A DNA stretch of 64,000 bases from Bacteroides cutis (GTDB taxonomy: Bacteria > Bacteroidota > Bacteroidia > Bacteroidales > Bacteroidaceae), in assembly GCF_900241005.1 (NCBI RefSeq), contig NZ_OEST01000001.1, positions 620,001 to 684,000 on the forward strand, in the 5' to 3' direction. The notes under the pieces were generated by a model. That model did no database searches. It saw only the letters and a list, made by a program, of their open reading frames with translations, and had not been told where the DNA came from. Positions within the stretch are counted from its first letter, which is position 1. Each line of letters starts with the position of its first letter. Both the position numbers and the translations under genes were made by a program. Below are positions 42,023 through 50,215 of the stretch, piece after piece.

Positions 42023-44053
42023 ATGAAACGTAAATTATTGTTTTGGCTATTATTCTTTCCACTGATACTTTGGGCACAAGACCGCCCGAAGGTGGCCGTT
42101 GTATTGAGTGGTGGCGGTGCCAAAGGAACCGCACATATCGGTGCATTAAAAGTGATAGAGAAAGCGGGTATCCCTATCGATTATGTGGTGGGTACCAGTA
42201 TGGGAGCCATTGTAGGCGGACTCTATGCCATCGGTTACACACCCGGGCAACTGGATAGCATGGTAAATGCCCAAAATTGGAAATTCCTGCTGTCGGATGC
42301 ACCCAATCCGAAAGAGGTCTTATTGGACGACCGTTTACGTTCCGAACGCTACGTACTTTCTATCCCTTTTTCTTTTAAATCTACCGATGTTACGGATGCC
42401 GGAATTATCAAAGGTAAGAACCTGGCAAAACTGTTTTCCACATTGACGGAGGGTTATCAGGATTTCACCGATTTCAGTCGTTTGCCTATTCCTTTTGCTT
42501 GTGTTTCCGAGAATTTGGTGAATGGTACCGAAGTTATCTTTCATCAAGGTATATTGGCTACTGCCATGCGTTCCAGTATGTCGATACCCGGAGTTTTTGC
42601 TCCCGTTTATCTTGATGGTATGGTACTGGTAGATGGTGGTATGGTCAATAATTATCCGGTAGATGTAGCTCTCGGTATGGGTGCCGATTTCATTATCGGT
42701 GTCGATGTACAAAGTCCGTTGCTGGATGCCGTGGAGTTGAAATCTGTGAAAGACATCTTCGGACAGATCATCAACCTGCAAGGAGAAAAGAAATATCAGG
42801 AGAATTTACGTAAGACTAATGTACATATAAAGGTAGATGTTTCCGGTTATTCTGCGGCAAGTTTTACTAAGGAAGCTATTGATACCCTGATAGTGCGTGG
42901 AGAACGTGCCGCCCAGTCCGATTGGGATAAACTGATTGCTCTGAAAAAGCAGATGGGGCTTTCTACAGATTATCGGCCTCATCGTCCGGGACCTTTACCT
43001 GTTTCTGATATTACTGAACAGAAAAACATTCCTGTCGACCCGCAGATAGCCGTTTCCGCTTCAAGAGAGAATAAATTGAATATCGGTTTCCGTTTTGATA
43101 CCGAAGAATTGGCGGCATTGCAGGTAAATACAGATTTTTATCTGGGTAAACAGAAAAAATCACAGATTGACCTTACGGCACGTTTAGGGAAGCGTACTAT
43201 GGCACGTGTCGGATATAACTATCAATGGGGTACAGGTTGGCAGGCGGGACTGAATTACCAGTTCAACTATAAAGACATCAATATTTATAATGAAGGAAAG
43301 CGTACCCTTGACCTCACGTTTACCCATCAACAATTCCAAGCAGGTGCGGCAAAAGACTGGAATAAGGTACAAGTGGGTGCGGGTATCTCTTTCCAACACT
43401 ATAATTATCACGACTTATTATCGCTTGAGCCGGTTGATGCCGTGATGTTTAGAAATGAATCTCTGTTCAGTTATTTTGTCGGATTGTTGTATAACAGCCT
43501 GAATGGAAGAAGTATTCCCACCAAAGGTATGTCTTGGTCGGTGAATTATAATTTATATACTGACAACTTGTTCCAGTATAAAGATAACAATCCCATTTCC
43601 GCCTTATCGGCTCATTGGATGGGTTGTTTTACACCATCAAGGAACTTCACCGTCATTCCCTCCGTCAACGGACGATTATTGGCGGGTGACAGTGACAATG
43701 CCTTTGCCGTCACTAATCTTCTCGGTGGTAGCATTGCCGGTAGATACATGCCCCAACAGATACCCTTTGTCGGTATCAATCGTGCTGAACTGGCTTCGGG
43801 TACACTGATAGTGGCCGGTTTGAAATTTCGCCAACGTTTATTTAAAAATCAATATGTATTGGTAACGGGCAACTACGGACGTACTTCTGATAAACTGCAT
43901 GAACTTTTTGAGTCGCAACATTCATACGACTTGATAGGTACAGGCATTGGCTATATGTATAATAGTTTTTTGGGTCCCGTGGAGGTACAGCTCAATTGGT
44001 CTAACCAGACTAAGAAAGTAGGGTGGTATGCCGGATTCGGCTTTGTGTTCTGA
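42023..44053 (+). CDS. Patatin-like phospholipase with C-terminal outer-membrane barrel (PlpD-type)
   Basis: A 676-residue exported protein. The ATG at 42023 begins a signal peptide (MKRKLLFWLLFFPLILWAQ). The patatin domain (about 20-240) has the oxyanion loop SGGGAKGTAHIG, the nucleophile Ser in GTSMG and the Asp of the dyad in LVDGGMVNNYP. The remaining 400 residues are rich in alternating beta strands with VAVSASRENKLNIGFRFDTEE and end in an aromatic, SWYAGFGFVF-like strand, consistent with a POTRA-like linker and an Omp85-type barrel, as in PlpD (type Vd autotransporters). Whether the lipase is released or kept in the periplasm is unknown. Confidence 0.87.
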   Translation: MKRKLLFWLLFFPLILWAQDRPKVAVVLSGGGAKGTAHIGALKVIEKAGIPIDYVVGTSMGAIVGGLYAIGYTPGQLDSMVNAQNWKFLLSDAPNPKEVLLDDRLRSERYVLSIPFSFKSTDVTDAGIIKGKNLAKLFSTLTEGYQDFTDFSRLPIPFACVSENLVNGTEVIFHQGILATAMRSSMSIPGVFAPVYLDGMVLVDGGMVNNYPVDVALGMGADFIIGVDVQSPLLDAVELKSVKDIFGQIINLQGEKKYQENLRKTNVHIKVDVSGYSAASFTKEAIDTLIVRGERAAQSDWDKLIALKKQMGLSTDYRPHRPGPLPVSDITEQKNIPVDPQIAVSASRENKLNIGFRFDTEELAALQVNTDFYLGKQKKSQIDLTARLGKRTMARVGYNYQWGTGWQAGLNYQFNYKDINIYNEGKRTLDLTFTHQQFQAGAAKDWNKVQVGAGISFQHYNYHDLLSLEPVDAVMFRNESLFSYFVGLLYNSLNGRSIPTKGMSWSVNYNLYTDNLFQYKDNNPISALSAHWMGCFTPSRNFTVIPSVNGRLLAGDSDNAFAVTNLLGGSIAGRYMPQQIPFVGINRAELASGTLIVAGLKFRQRLFKNQYVLVTGNYGRTSDKLHELFESQHSYDLIGTGIGYMYNSFLGPVEVQLNWSNQTKKVGWYAGFGFVF

Positions 44054-44187
44054 AGTCGATGCTTATGAAATCAATCTCCCGAAGTCAATGTTTTTGGGCA
44101 GATATACTCTTCAGAATGTTACGTGTGATATCTCCCTATATGTTTGATAAGCAAGAGATAAGATCTGATTTTTATTGTTTATCTATA

Positions 44188-44218
44188 CAAAAAGCCGCCC
44201 ATTTGTTGGGGCAGCTTC
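44188..44218 (-). terminator. Rho-independent terminator of cysS
   Basis: On the minus strand AAGCTGCCC pairs with GGGCGGCTT (one G-T pair) and is followed by a T-run. It ends the cysS transcript; the plus-strand patatin gene converges from the other side. The remainder of 44054-44245 shows nothing else. Confidence 0.65.
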
Positions 44219-44245
44219 TTGATTTTGTATTGTTTGAATATAAAA

Positions 44246-45721
44246 CTACTTATTCAGTTTCCATTCGCATCCGTCCTTACCGTCTTTAATCTCAAACCCA
44301 AGTGCGGTCAGTTCGTTACGAATTTTATCAGAAGTAGCCCAGTCCTTATTGGCTTTTGCCTTCATGCGTTCTTCCAGCAACATGTCCACTACCTTGCCGA
44401 AAGCCGCTTCACGTTCCTCATTGGAAGCATTATCCTCTTTCAGCCCCAAAATATCAAAACAGAAGAGGTGGAAAGTATCTTTCAAATCTTTCAGATCTTC
44501 CGCTGTGATGGTATCATTTCCTGCAAGGATATTGTTCACCGTCCGGGCACCGTCAAAAAGGTGTGCAATGACAATCGGCGAGTTCAAGTCATCATTCATT
44601 GCCTCGTAGCATTTAGTTCTTAAAGCCTTCACGTCTACGGTAGAGGTGGCTGCGGGAGTAATTTTGTCCAGCGCATGGACGGCGTCCATTAATCGTGCCA
44701 ATCCTTTTTCGGCAGCTTGCAGCGCTTCGTTGCTGAAGTCCACCGTGCTGCGGTAGTGTGCTTGCAGAGTGAAGAAACGGATGGTCATCGGTGTATAAGC
44801 CTGTTCCAGCATGGGATGCGTACCCTTGAACAACTCTTCCAGTGTGATGAAATTACCATATGATTTTCCCATCTTCTGCCCGTTTACAGTCAGCATGTTA
44901 TTATGCATCCAGTAACGTACCATGTCATGTCCTTGCGAAGCTACCGATTGTGCAATCTCGCATTCATGGTGCGGGAAGATAAGATCCATTCCGCCCCCGT
45001 GGATATCGAAGTTTTCTCCGAGATATTTCTTTCCCATAGCGGTACATTCGGCATGCCATCCGGGGAAACCGTTGCTCCACGGGCTGGGCCAGCGCATGAT
45101 GTGTTCCGGCTGCGCACACTTCCACAAGGCAAAGTCGGCAGGGTTATGCTTCTCGCTCTGGCCGTCCAGTTCGCGGGTCGTGTTCAACACATCGTCCAGG
45201 TTACGTCCAGAGAGTTTGCCATAATGGTGGTCTTTATTATATTTGGCCACGTCGAAGTAAACGGAACCTTCGCTTTCGTAAGCATATCCGTTCTTCAATA
45301 TCTCCTTGACCAGTTCTATCTGTTCGATGATATGTCCACTGGCATGAGGTTCGATACTTGGAGAAAGCACATTCAGCGCATCCATCGCCTGATGATAGCG
45401 ATTGATGTAGTATTGCGCCACTTCCATCGGCTCCAACTGCTCCAGACGCGCTTTCTTGGCAATCTTGTCTTCACCTTCGTCCGCATCGTGTTCCAGGTGT
45501 CCCACGTCGGTGATGTTGCGGACATAACGCACCTTGTAACCGATATGTGTAAGGTAGCGGAAGAGCAAGTCGAAAGTAATGGCAGGACGTGCGTGTCCCA
45601 AGTGCGGGTCACCGTAAACGGTCGGTCCGCAAACATACATGCCTACATGTGGGGCATGCAAAGGCACGAATAACTCCTTTTTTCTATCTAAGGTGTTGTA
45701 AATGGTCAGTTGTTGTTCCAT
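44246..45721 (-). CDS. cysS: Cysteinyl-tRNA synthetase
   Basis: A 491-residue class I aminoacyl-tRNA synthetase that charges tRNA-Cys. The ATG at 45721 begins [11 protein letters not shown], the usual start; an ATG at 45793 lies upstream of the -7 box and is rejected. [19 protein letters not shown] holds the zinc Cys and the HIGH motif (as HLGHA). [11 protein letters not shown] and [10 protein letters not shown] are zinc and cysteine-binding motifs. The KMSKS loop appears as KMGKS. Length is normal. Confidence 0.97.
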   Translation of the reverse strand: MEQQLTIYNTLDRKKELFVPLHAPHVGMYVCGPTVYGDPHLGHARPAITFDLLFRYLTHIGYKVRYVRNITDVGHLEHDADEGEDKIAKKARLEQLEPMEVAQYYINRYHQAMDALNVLSPSIEPHASGHIIEQIELVKEILKNGYAYESEGSVYFDVAKYNKDHHYGKLSGRNLDDVLNTTRELDGQSEKHNPADFALWKCAQPEHIMRWPSPWSNGFPGWHAECTAMGKKYLGENFDIHGGGMDLIFPHHECEIAQSVASQGHDMVRYWMHNNMLTVNGQKMGKSYGNFITLEELFKGTHPMLEQAYTPMTIRFFTLQAHYRSTVDFSNEALQAAEKGLARLMDAVHALDKITPAATSTVDVKALRTKCYEAMNDDLNSPIVIAHLFDGARTVNNILAGNDTITAEDLKDLKDTFHLFCFDILGLKEDNASNEEREAAFGKVVDMLLEERMKAKANKDWATSDKIRNELTALGFEIKDGKDGCEWKLNK

Positions 45722-45750
45722 AATGTTGTGACTCTGTTTCTTTTGGAACA

Positions 45751-45758
45751 CAAAGGTA
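45751..45758 (-). promoter_or_regulatory. -7 promoter box for cysS
   Basis: The minus strand reads TACCTTTG, 30 bases before the ATG at 45721. Confidence 0.45.
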
Positions 45759-45881
45759 TAATAAATCTGTGAAAAATGATTGGTGGATAGCATATCTTAT
45801 ACGAAAATTCTTGCTTAAAAGTTGTCTATTGGGGTTATTATTACTTTCTTTGATAAATAATAACTTTAAAAACAAACAATT

Positions 45882-46193
45882 ATTAAAAAGAACTTATTTA
45901 TTGTCTTTTGTTTCGTTGGTTTTTTATCTGTAGTATTTTTATTAGAAAGTGAGACTAAAAAAGGGAAAATGAGTAAAATACTGTTGGCTGATATTGAGGC
46001 TTTAGCTTCTGATGAAGGAGGAGGGAAAAGCGAAAGTAAGGAGTCGAAGACTAAACAGGCAGGCCCATATTTAGTCACTATAAGAGGGGAAGAACAATAT
46101 GCATATTTAGTAACAACAGTAACTGACTGTTTTGGAATAGGAGTGGTTGACTGTGAACCGGGTACAGAAAGTGAATGGGTACCGGTTAAATGA
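45882..46193 (+). CDS. NVEALA-like small exported peptide, possible ATT start
   Basis: The ATG at 45969 would give a 74-residue peptide starting directly before ILLADIEALA. The same frame is open back to 45870 and encodes KKNLFIVFCFVGFLSVVFLL, a good signal-like hydrophobic leader, then ESETKKGKMSKILLADIEALA. This leader-plus-(N/I)xEALA layout matches the Bacteroides NVEALA peptide family. No ATG, GTG or TTG stands before the leader; ATT codons at 45879 and 45882 are the only start-like ones, so either initiation is at ATT or the start was lost. The mature part has two Cys (DCFGIGVVDC). The stop overlaps the next ATG by four bases. Function unknown. Confidence 0.6.
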   Translation: MKKNLFIVFCFVGFLSVVFLLESETKKGKMSKILLADIEALASDEGGGKSESKESKTKQAGPYLVTIRGEEQYAYLVTTVTDCFGIGVVDCEPGTESEWVPVK

Positions 46194-47323
46194 TTATGGA
46201 ATTAAAAATATTGTTTATAACCGGCATTTTTCTATTACTTATTTCTGGTTGTACGAAGAAAAATGTGGATGGTTTCGCTGAGGTGATTCCCGTTGTGGAG
46301 ATTGATGGATTGGTGAATGACACCAGCTTTTTAGATAGTGCGTCTCTTTTTATACCCGAGACAAAGCAGAATGCCTTGATTCATGGAGTAGATAGGATTA
46401 TAGAGAATGAAGACCGCTTTCTGATTCTGGATATGGAAATGAAACAAGTGCTTGGCTATGCTAAATCAGGTAAACATTTGTTTACGATACATGCAGTCGG
46501 TGGTGGTCCCGGTGAATATGTAAATCTTTTTGATATGGCGATAGATAGGCAAGCCAAGAGGTTGTTGTTGCTTACTTATCCTCCGGCTATCCAGTATTAT
46601 ACCTTCGACGGGGTTTATGAACGTACCGAACGTTTAGAGGCTGTTTATAAGTCTTTGGCTGTTACGGATCAGTATATTTATTTGCGGAAGGAAACTTATG
46701 CAAACAATCATTTGTCCGATTACTCTCTATTGGCTATAGAAAAAGAAATCGGGCACCGCCATTCTTTGTGGAAACCATTGCCTGAAATTGCACCTTTCTG
46801 TACGTTTGGTACTATGTCAATGACTGGAAATGACCCGGTGTATCTTACCCGCAAGTTTGATAATACAATATATGCAACAAAAGACGGTCTGATAGAAGAA
46901 GGTTATATTATAGGATGGGGTGATAAGGCGTTTCCTGATACTTCCGGAAAACGAACCTATACGTGTGAAGAGTTGAACGAGATATGTCGGGAGAACAAAT
47001 ACGTTTATACAATGACCGATTTGTGTGATATGCCGGGATATCTGCTCTTCCGAACCAACCAACCCGGGCTTTGTATCTTGTCTAAAGAAAAGAAAGAAGT
47101 AAAGAATTATCATCTTGTCATGAATACGGATTACCAACTCGTCATGCCTAATTTTATTCCGGTTGAAGGTGGCGGCGGGCGTATCTTTTTTGTTTACCCT
47201 TCAGACGTACTTAAAATGTCAGTGCAGGCAGATGGGAAACATCCTAATGATAATCTGTCTTGTTTGTTAGAACAAATATCAGAAGAAAGCAATCCGGTTT
47301 TCTTTAGTTATTTTGTGAAATAG
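46190..47323 (+). CDS. 6-bladed beta-propeller lipoprotein
   Basis: A 377-residue lipoprotein (signal ending LLISGC; start at 46190 or at the ATG at 46196). The pattern FAEVIPVVEIDG, DRIIENEDRFLILDMEMKQVLGYAKSGKHL and GGGPGEYVNLFDMAID is typical of the Bacteroides 6-bladed beta-propeller family, in which GxGPGEY is a hallmark. These proteins often follow NVEALA-type peptide genes. Here the ATG overlaps the peptide's stop, so the two are translationally coupled and likely act together. Ligand and role are unknown; location at the cell surface or in the periplasm is inferred from the lipid anchor. Confidence 0.85.
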   Translation: MIMELKILFITGIFLLLISGCTKKNVDGFAEVIPVVEIDGLVNDTSFLDSASLFIPETKQNALIHGVDRIIENEDRFLILDMEMKQVLGYAKSGKHLFTIHAVGGGPGEYVNLFDMAIDRQAKRLLLLTYPPAIQYYTFDGVYERTERLEAVYKSLAVTDQYIYLRKETYANNHLSDYSLLAIEKEIGHRHSLWKPLPEIAPFCTFGTMSMTGNDPVYLTRKFDNTIYATKDGLIEEGYIIGWGDKAFPDTSGKRTYTCEELNEICRENKYVYTMTDLCDMPGYLLFRTNQPGLCILSKEKKEVKNYHLVMNTDYQLVMPNFIPVEGGGGRIFFVYPSDVLKMSVQADGKHPNDNLSCLLEQISEESNPVFFSYFVK

Positions 47324-47399
47324 GCTTCCTCTTGGCAATACCTGTACGAAAGGATATGCTTTGGGTATTAGGAGTCTTCGGCTTTAGTGAAAGTCTTGC

Positions 47400-47516
47400 G
47401 TTCCCACTAAAGAGGGAACCTGTTCCCAATAAAGTGAGAACGCGTTCTCTATTGATAGGGAATACGTTCTCAATAAAATGAGAATAAAGTCCCACTTTAT
47501 TGAAACTTGGTGGGAC
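47400..47516. repeat. Array of five short palindromes with 22-base period
   Basis: Dyad units start at 47400 (GTTCCC..GGGAAC), 47422 (GTTCCCA..TGAGAAC), 47444 (GTTCTCTA..TAGGGAAT), 47466 (GTTCTCA..TGAGAAT) and 47489 (GTCCCAC..GTGGGAC). The first four are about 20 bases long, with spacing 22, 22, 22, 23. The array lies between the convergent propeller and DUF6078 genes. The units differ from one another but keep pairing, which suggests selection for the dyads. The rest of 47324-47558 shows nothing else. Compare 2141-2226. Confidence 0.75.
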
Positions 47517-47558
47517 ATGTACTTCGTTGCTAATAAGTGAGTAATAAAGAAGCCCTGT

Positions 47559-48011
47559 CTATCTGTTTTCACGGTTTCCCCAGTCGTATTCTTCGGTATA
47601 GCTATCGTATACGGGAGCTGAGGTGATGCCATGTTGCTCGAAAATGTGGGTAATCTCGGATTGTTCTGCCGGTGAAAGGGAACGTTCCTGGTTCAGAATG
47701 CGGTAGTAAGTCGTTTTGGAATAGAGATTGCGGATTTTTCTTTTCAGCAGTAAAGCCGTCTTATAGGGGATATTGTCAAAAGTAGTAGTCAGTCCCCAGG
47801 CAAAGCGGATTTTTGCAGAGCTTTTGAAGTGGGGGCAACGCGCGGCATCTTCGGGATAGGCAGCCGGATTTACCGTAACGACGTAAGGATTTGTCTTCGG
47901 GGCCTGAAGCGCAGCCAGATGGCGCAGGCAGTTGCCACTGAAGGGGCAGGCTTGGTTGAAGCAATGGATGTAATTGGAAGGAACTAACCGATAGTCGAAA
48001 TCGTCTTTCAT
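47559..48011 (-). CDS. DUF6078 family protein
   Basis: A 150-residue soluble protein with no signal peptide. The start MKDDFDYRLVPSNYIHCFN and the paired Cys in CFNQACPFSGNCLRHLA and ARCPHF match what I remember of the DUF6078 family, found in Bacteroides. Four or five Cys residues in the first 60 positions suggest metal binding. FEQHGI and EEYDWGNRE near the end are also conserved in the family as I recall it. Function unknown. It has its own -7 box at 48044. Confidence 0.72.
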   Translation of the reverse strand: MKDDFDYRLVPSNYIHCFNQACPFSGNCLRHLAALQAPKTNPYVVTVNPAAYPEDAARCPHFKSSAKIRFAWGLTTTFDNIPYKTALLLKRKIRNLYSKTTYYRILNQERSLSPAEQSEITHIFEQHGITSAPVYDSYTEEYDWGNRENR

Positions 48012-48043
48012 GGTGATTTTGTTTTCGTTTTGTTTTTAGAAAG

Positions 48044-48051
48044 CAAATGTA
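48044..48051 (-). promoter_or_regulatory. -7 promoter box for the DUF6078 gene
   Basis: The minus strand reads TACATTTG, 33 bases before the ATG at 48011. Confidence 0.4.
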
Positions 48052-48128
48052 GTGAATTAATTCATCCTTCGTTACGCTTCATGGATGTAAAATGCCGGAC
48101 AGGAGATAAGGATTGTTATAAAACAAAA

Positions 48129-48199
48129 CATGAGAGGTGTGCCAAAACTGAATGACAGACTATATGACAGCTGTATCGGAGTTTTGACAAACCCTCATG
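48129..48199 (-). repeat. Imperfect long hairpin downstream of the second Sus operon
   Basis: Arms at 48129-48148 and 48181-48199 (CATGAG.GGTGTGCCAAAAC against GTTTTGACAAACCCTCATG) pair with a few mismatches around a 32-base loop. The loop contains TGACAG twice. It lies 30 bases after the DUF4998 stop codon, so it may end or protect the Sus operon transcript. Confidence 0.5.
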
Positions 48200-48228
48200 A
48201 ATTGAATATTTGTTTTTATGTGAATTTA

Positions 48229-48927
48229 TTATTCTACAACAAACTCTTTATAATCTGTATAGAAGAGGTCGACCGTAGTCTCTTCCGGAAGGAAAACACT
48301 GCGATAACGTACCTTGCTGCCGGCTTGTACGCCAAAACTGCATTCAGTTTCGGTAGGCATCAACTTATGGGTCATTTCCTCACCATTCTCCGAAATATAC
48401 TTGATTTCGGTATATTGTATCTGCGTGGATCCTGTACTCAGCCAAACAATTTTCAGTTGTCCGTTTTTATAGGTCGTATTTGTAAGAATACGATTTTGGA
48501 TGGACTCCTGATAATCGTTACCATATGCACTTCCTAAAGCTTCCACGGTAAGAGACTTGTATTTCATATTTGCATCATAGATGATGAACTTGAAAGTGGT
48601 GGCTATACCCTCGTTTACATCGGGTATCTCTATGGAAACCGGATCAGAACGTAGTGGATGTTCCGGATCGCGTACTAAGGGAATACAGATGGAGTCTATA
48701 TCTCCGTTGTATTTCACAACCAAATTCTTAGCTTTGACATCCGAAAACCAGACATCTGCCAAGACACGGTTCTTGCCGGAAAACATGTGTATGGAATCCG
48801 GTTTACCCAAATAGATTTGTTCTCCCCGGTCCAAATAAGGTTCGTGCAGATGATTGATGTCCGTACATGAGAAAAATGTAGTCAATCCTGCCAATCCTAT
48901 TAGTGATATATACAATTTGTTTTTCAT
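48229..48927 (-). CDS. DUF4998 lipoprotein of the second Sus operon
   Basis: A 232-residue lipoprotein (signal ending TTFFSC). The protein is nearly all beta; KPDSIHMFSGKNRVLADVWFSD fits the beginning of DUF4998, where the signature is gr.rv.l.W....p.v....v.wn. It is the last gene of the operon, 11 bases after the DUF4959/DUF5000/DUF5126 gene. Such proteins are thought to bind glycans at the surface. The DUF label comes from memory and the ligand is unknown. Confidence 0.7.
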   Translation of the reverse strand: MKNKLYISLIGLAGLTTFFSCTDINHLHEPYLDRGEQIYLGKPDSIHMFSGKNRVLADVWFSDVKAKNLVVKYNGDIDSICIPLVRDPEHPLRSDPVSIEIPDVNEGIATTFKFIIYDANMKYKSLTVEALGSAYGNDYQESIQNRILTNTTYKNGQLKIVWLSTGSTQIQYTEIKYISENGEEMTHKLMPTETECSFGVQAGSKVRYRSVFLPEETTVDLFYTDYKEFVVE

Positions 48928-48938
48928 AATCTATATTT

Positions 48939-50180
48939 TTAGTTTTCTACTAAACTGCCATAAAAAGTTAACTCTGCCATGTGGATGAAGTCTTTTACGC
49001 CTCCCCATGTCTCTTCCACTTCAATACGGATCCACTGTACGGCAGGTGCCTCAATGGGGATCAGTACGTCTTCTCCGTTGTTACCTACTGCCTGGTCATC
49101 GGAGTTGGTTTGCTCGAGAGGAAGTCCGGAAGGTTTCGTGGAGGTGAATTCGGTCAATAAAATCCAGTCGTTATTAGGTTCGGTGACATCCAGTATCACA
49201 CCACCGCTCGTGGCTGGCACTCCATATACCTTGAAACGTTTAGGATTACCATGTGCAAAAAGATATTTCCATTTGCTTCCACCGGTACGTTGGTAATATT
49301 TGAAACGGCTCAGTTTCACCAAACGTCCTAAATTCATACCGAAGTTGAAAGGCCATTTCTGACCTACTTTTGAGTGATAATGGTCATCATTGGTTCCCCA
49401 ACTGTTATTCCATAATTTTGTATACGGAGTCTTGGAACTGTTGTATACTCCCGGGTCGCCATATCCCGGTACCACATATTTAGCAAATCTGTCCGAAGGA
49501 ATTTGGATTTCATAGATGGGATAGAATATCTCGTCTTTCACATCGGTCTGGTTTCCCCAGTGGTCGGTAATGGTGATGGCAAAACGTCTTCCTTCCGTCT
49601 CTGAAGTTTCCGTGGAGTAGCCGCGTACGAAACCGGCACCTTGTGCTGCTTTGGTATAGAAATTCTGTGCGCTTACCATCTCTCCATATTCGTTGGGGGT
49701 GGTTACGGAAATGATGATTTCTTCTTCCGTCTCATTTTCCCATTTCAGACTTAAACCACCAAAGTCACTGGCTACTTGCATTTCATCAAAGATCTTGTAT
49801 ATGGGGTTGTCCAATGGGGTGACTTTCACAATCACCGGTTCGGATTCATTGCCGCTTCTGTCTACAGTGGTCACTTTGATGTCATGTTCGGCTGCCTTGC
49901 CAAATCCAAGCACTTCCAATTCGTTTACATAGGCTGATGCCTTTACCTCCATATCCTTGCCATTATTCAATTTATAGGATGCTTTTACATAAAGTAAGTC
50001 CTCGTCGTCCGGCAAGTCATAGGTAATTACGGATTTTCCCTCTTTATTGGTTACGCTGTAATTACTGATTGTTCCCGGTGCTACGGTATCTATTGCATAT
50101 TGCCCTTTTTCAACCTCAGTACAAGCAACTATCATCAGAAAAATGGGTAACAGGCTTCCTAGTTTCAATATATGTTTCAT
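48939..50180 (-). CDS. DUF4959/DUF5126/DUF5000-type surface lipoprotein
   Basis: A 413-residue lipoprotein; the ATG at 50180 opens the signal MKHILKLGSLLPIFLMIVAC. It has an Ig-like start (DTVAPGTISNYSVTN, as in DUF4959), a second sandwich (about 115-225; GGLSLKWENETEEEIIISV, as in DUF5126) and a discoidin-like C-terminus (about 260-413) with FNFGMNLGRLVKLSRFKYYQR and VQWIRIEVEETWGG, as in DUF5000. The last part is the probable sugar-binding domain. The susD gene lies upstream with a gap of 35 bases to this start. The longer reading from 50222 would overlap susD by 7 bases. Ligand unknown. Confidence 0.82.
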   Translation of the reverse strand: MKHILKLGSLLPIFLMIVACTEVEKGQYAIDTVAPGTISNYSVTNKEGKSVITYDLPDDEDLLYVKASYKLNNGKDMEVKASAYVNELEVLGFGKAAEHDIKVTTVDRSGNESEPVIVKVTPLDNPIYKIFDEMQVASDFGGLSLKWENETEEEIIISVTTPNEYGEMVSAQNFYTKAAQGAGFVRGYSTETSETEGRRFAITITDHWGNQTDVKDEIFYPIYEIQIPSDRFAKYVVPGYGDPGVYNSSKTPYTKLWNNSWGTNDDHYHSKVGQKWPFNFGMNLGRLVKLSRFKYYQRTGGSKWKYLFAHGNPKRFKVYGVPATSGGVILDVTEPNNDWILLTEFTSTKPSGLPLEQTNSDDQAVGNNGEDVLIPIEAPAVQWIRIEVEETWGGVKDFIHMAELTFYGSLVEN

Positions 50181-50215
50181 GATATATATATGTTTTTGTT
50201 TACGTATAACATTTA

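Noticed and set aside
44903..45673. 256-residue open frame on the plus strand opposite cysS
   Set aside because: It lies entirely within the conserved cysS gene on the other strand and has no recognisable domain.
45722..45793. Longer cysS start at 45793
   Set aside because: It precedes the TACCTTTG box, and the added residues are not part of the conserved protein.
47400..47516. CRISPR array
   Set aside because: The repeating units are themselves divergent palindromes placed end to end; there are no unique spacers between identical repeats and no cas genes.
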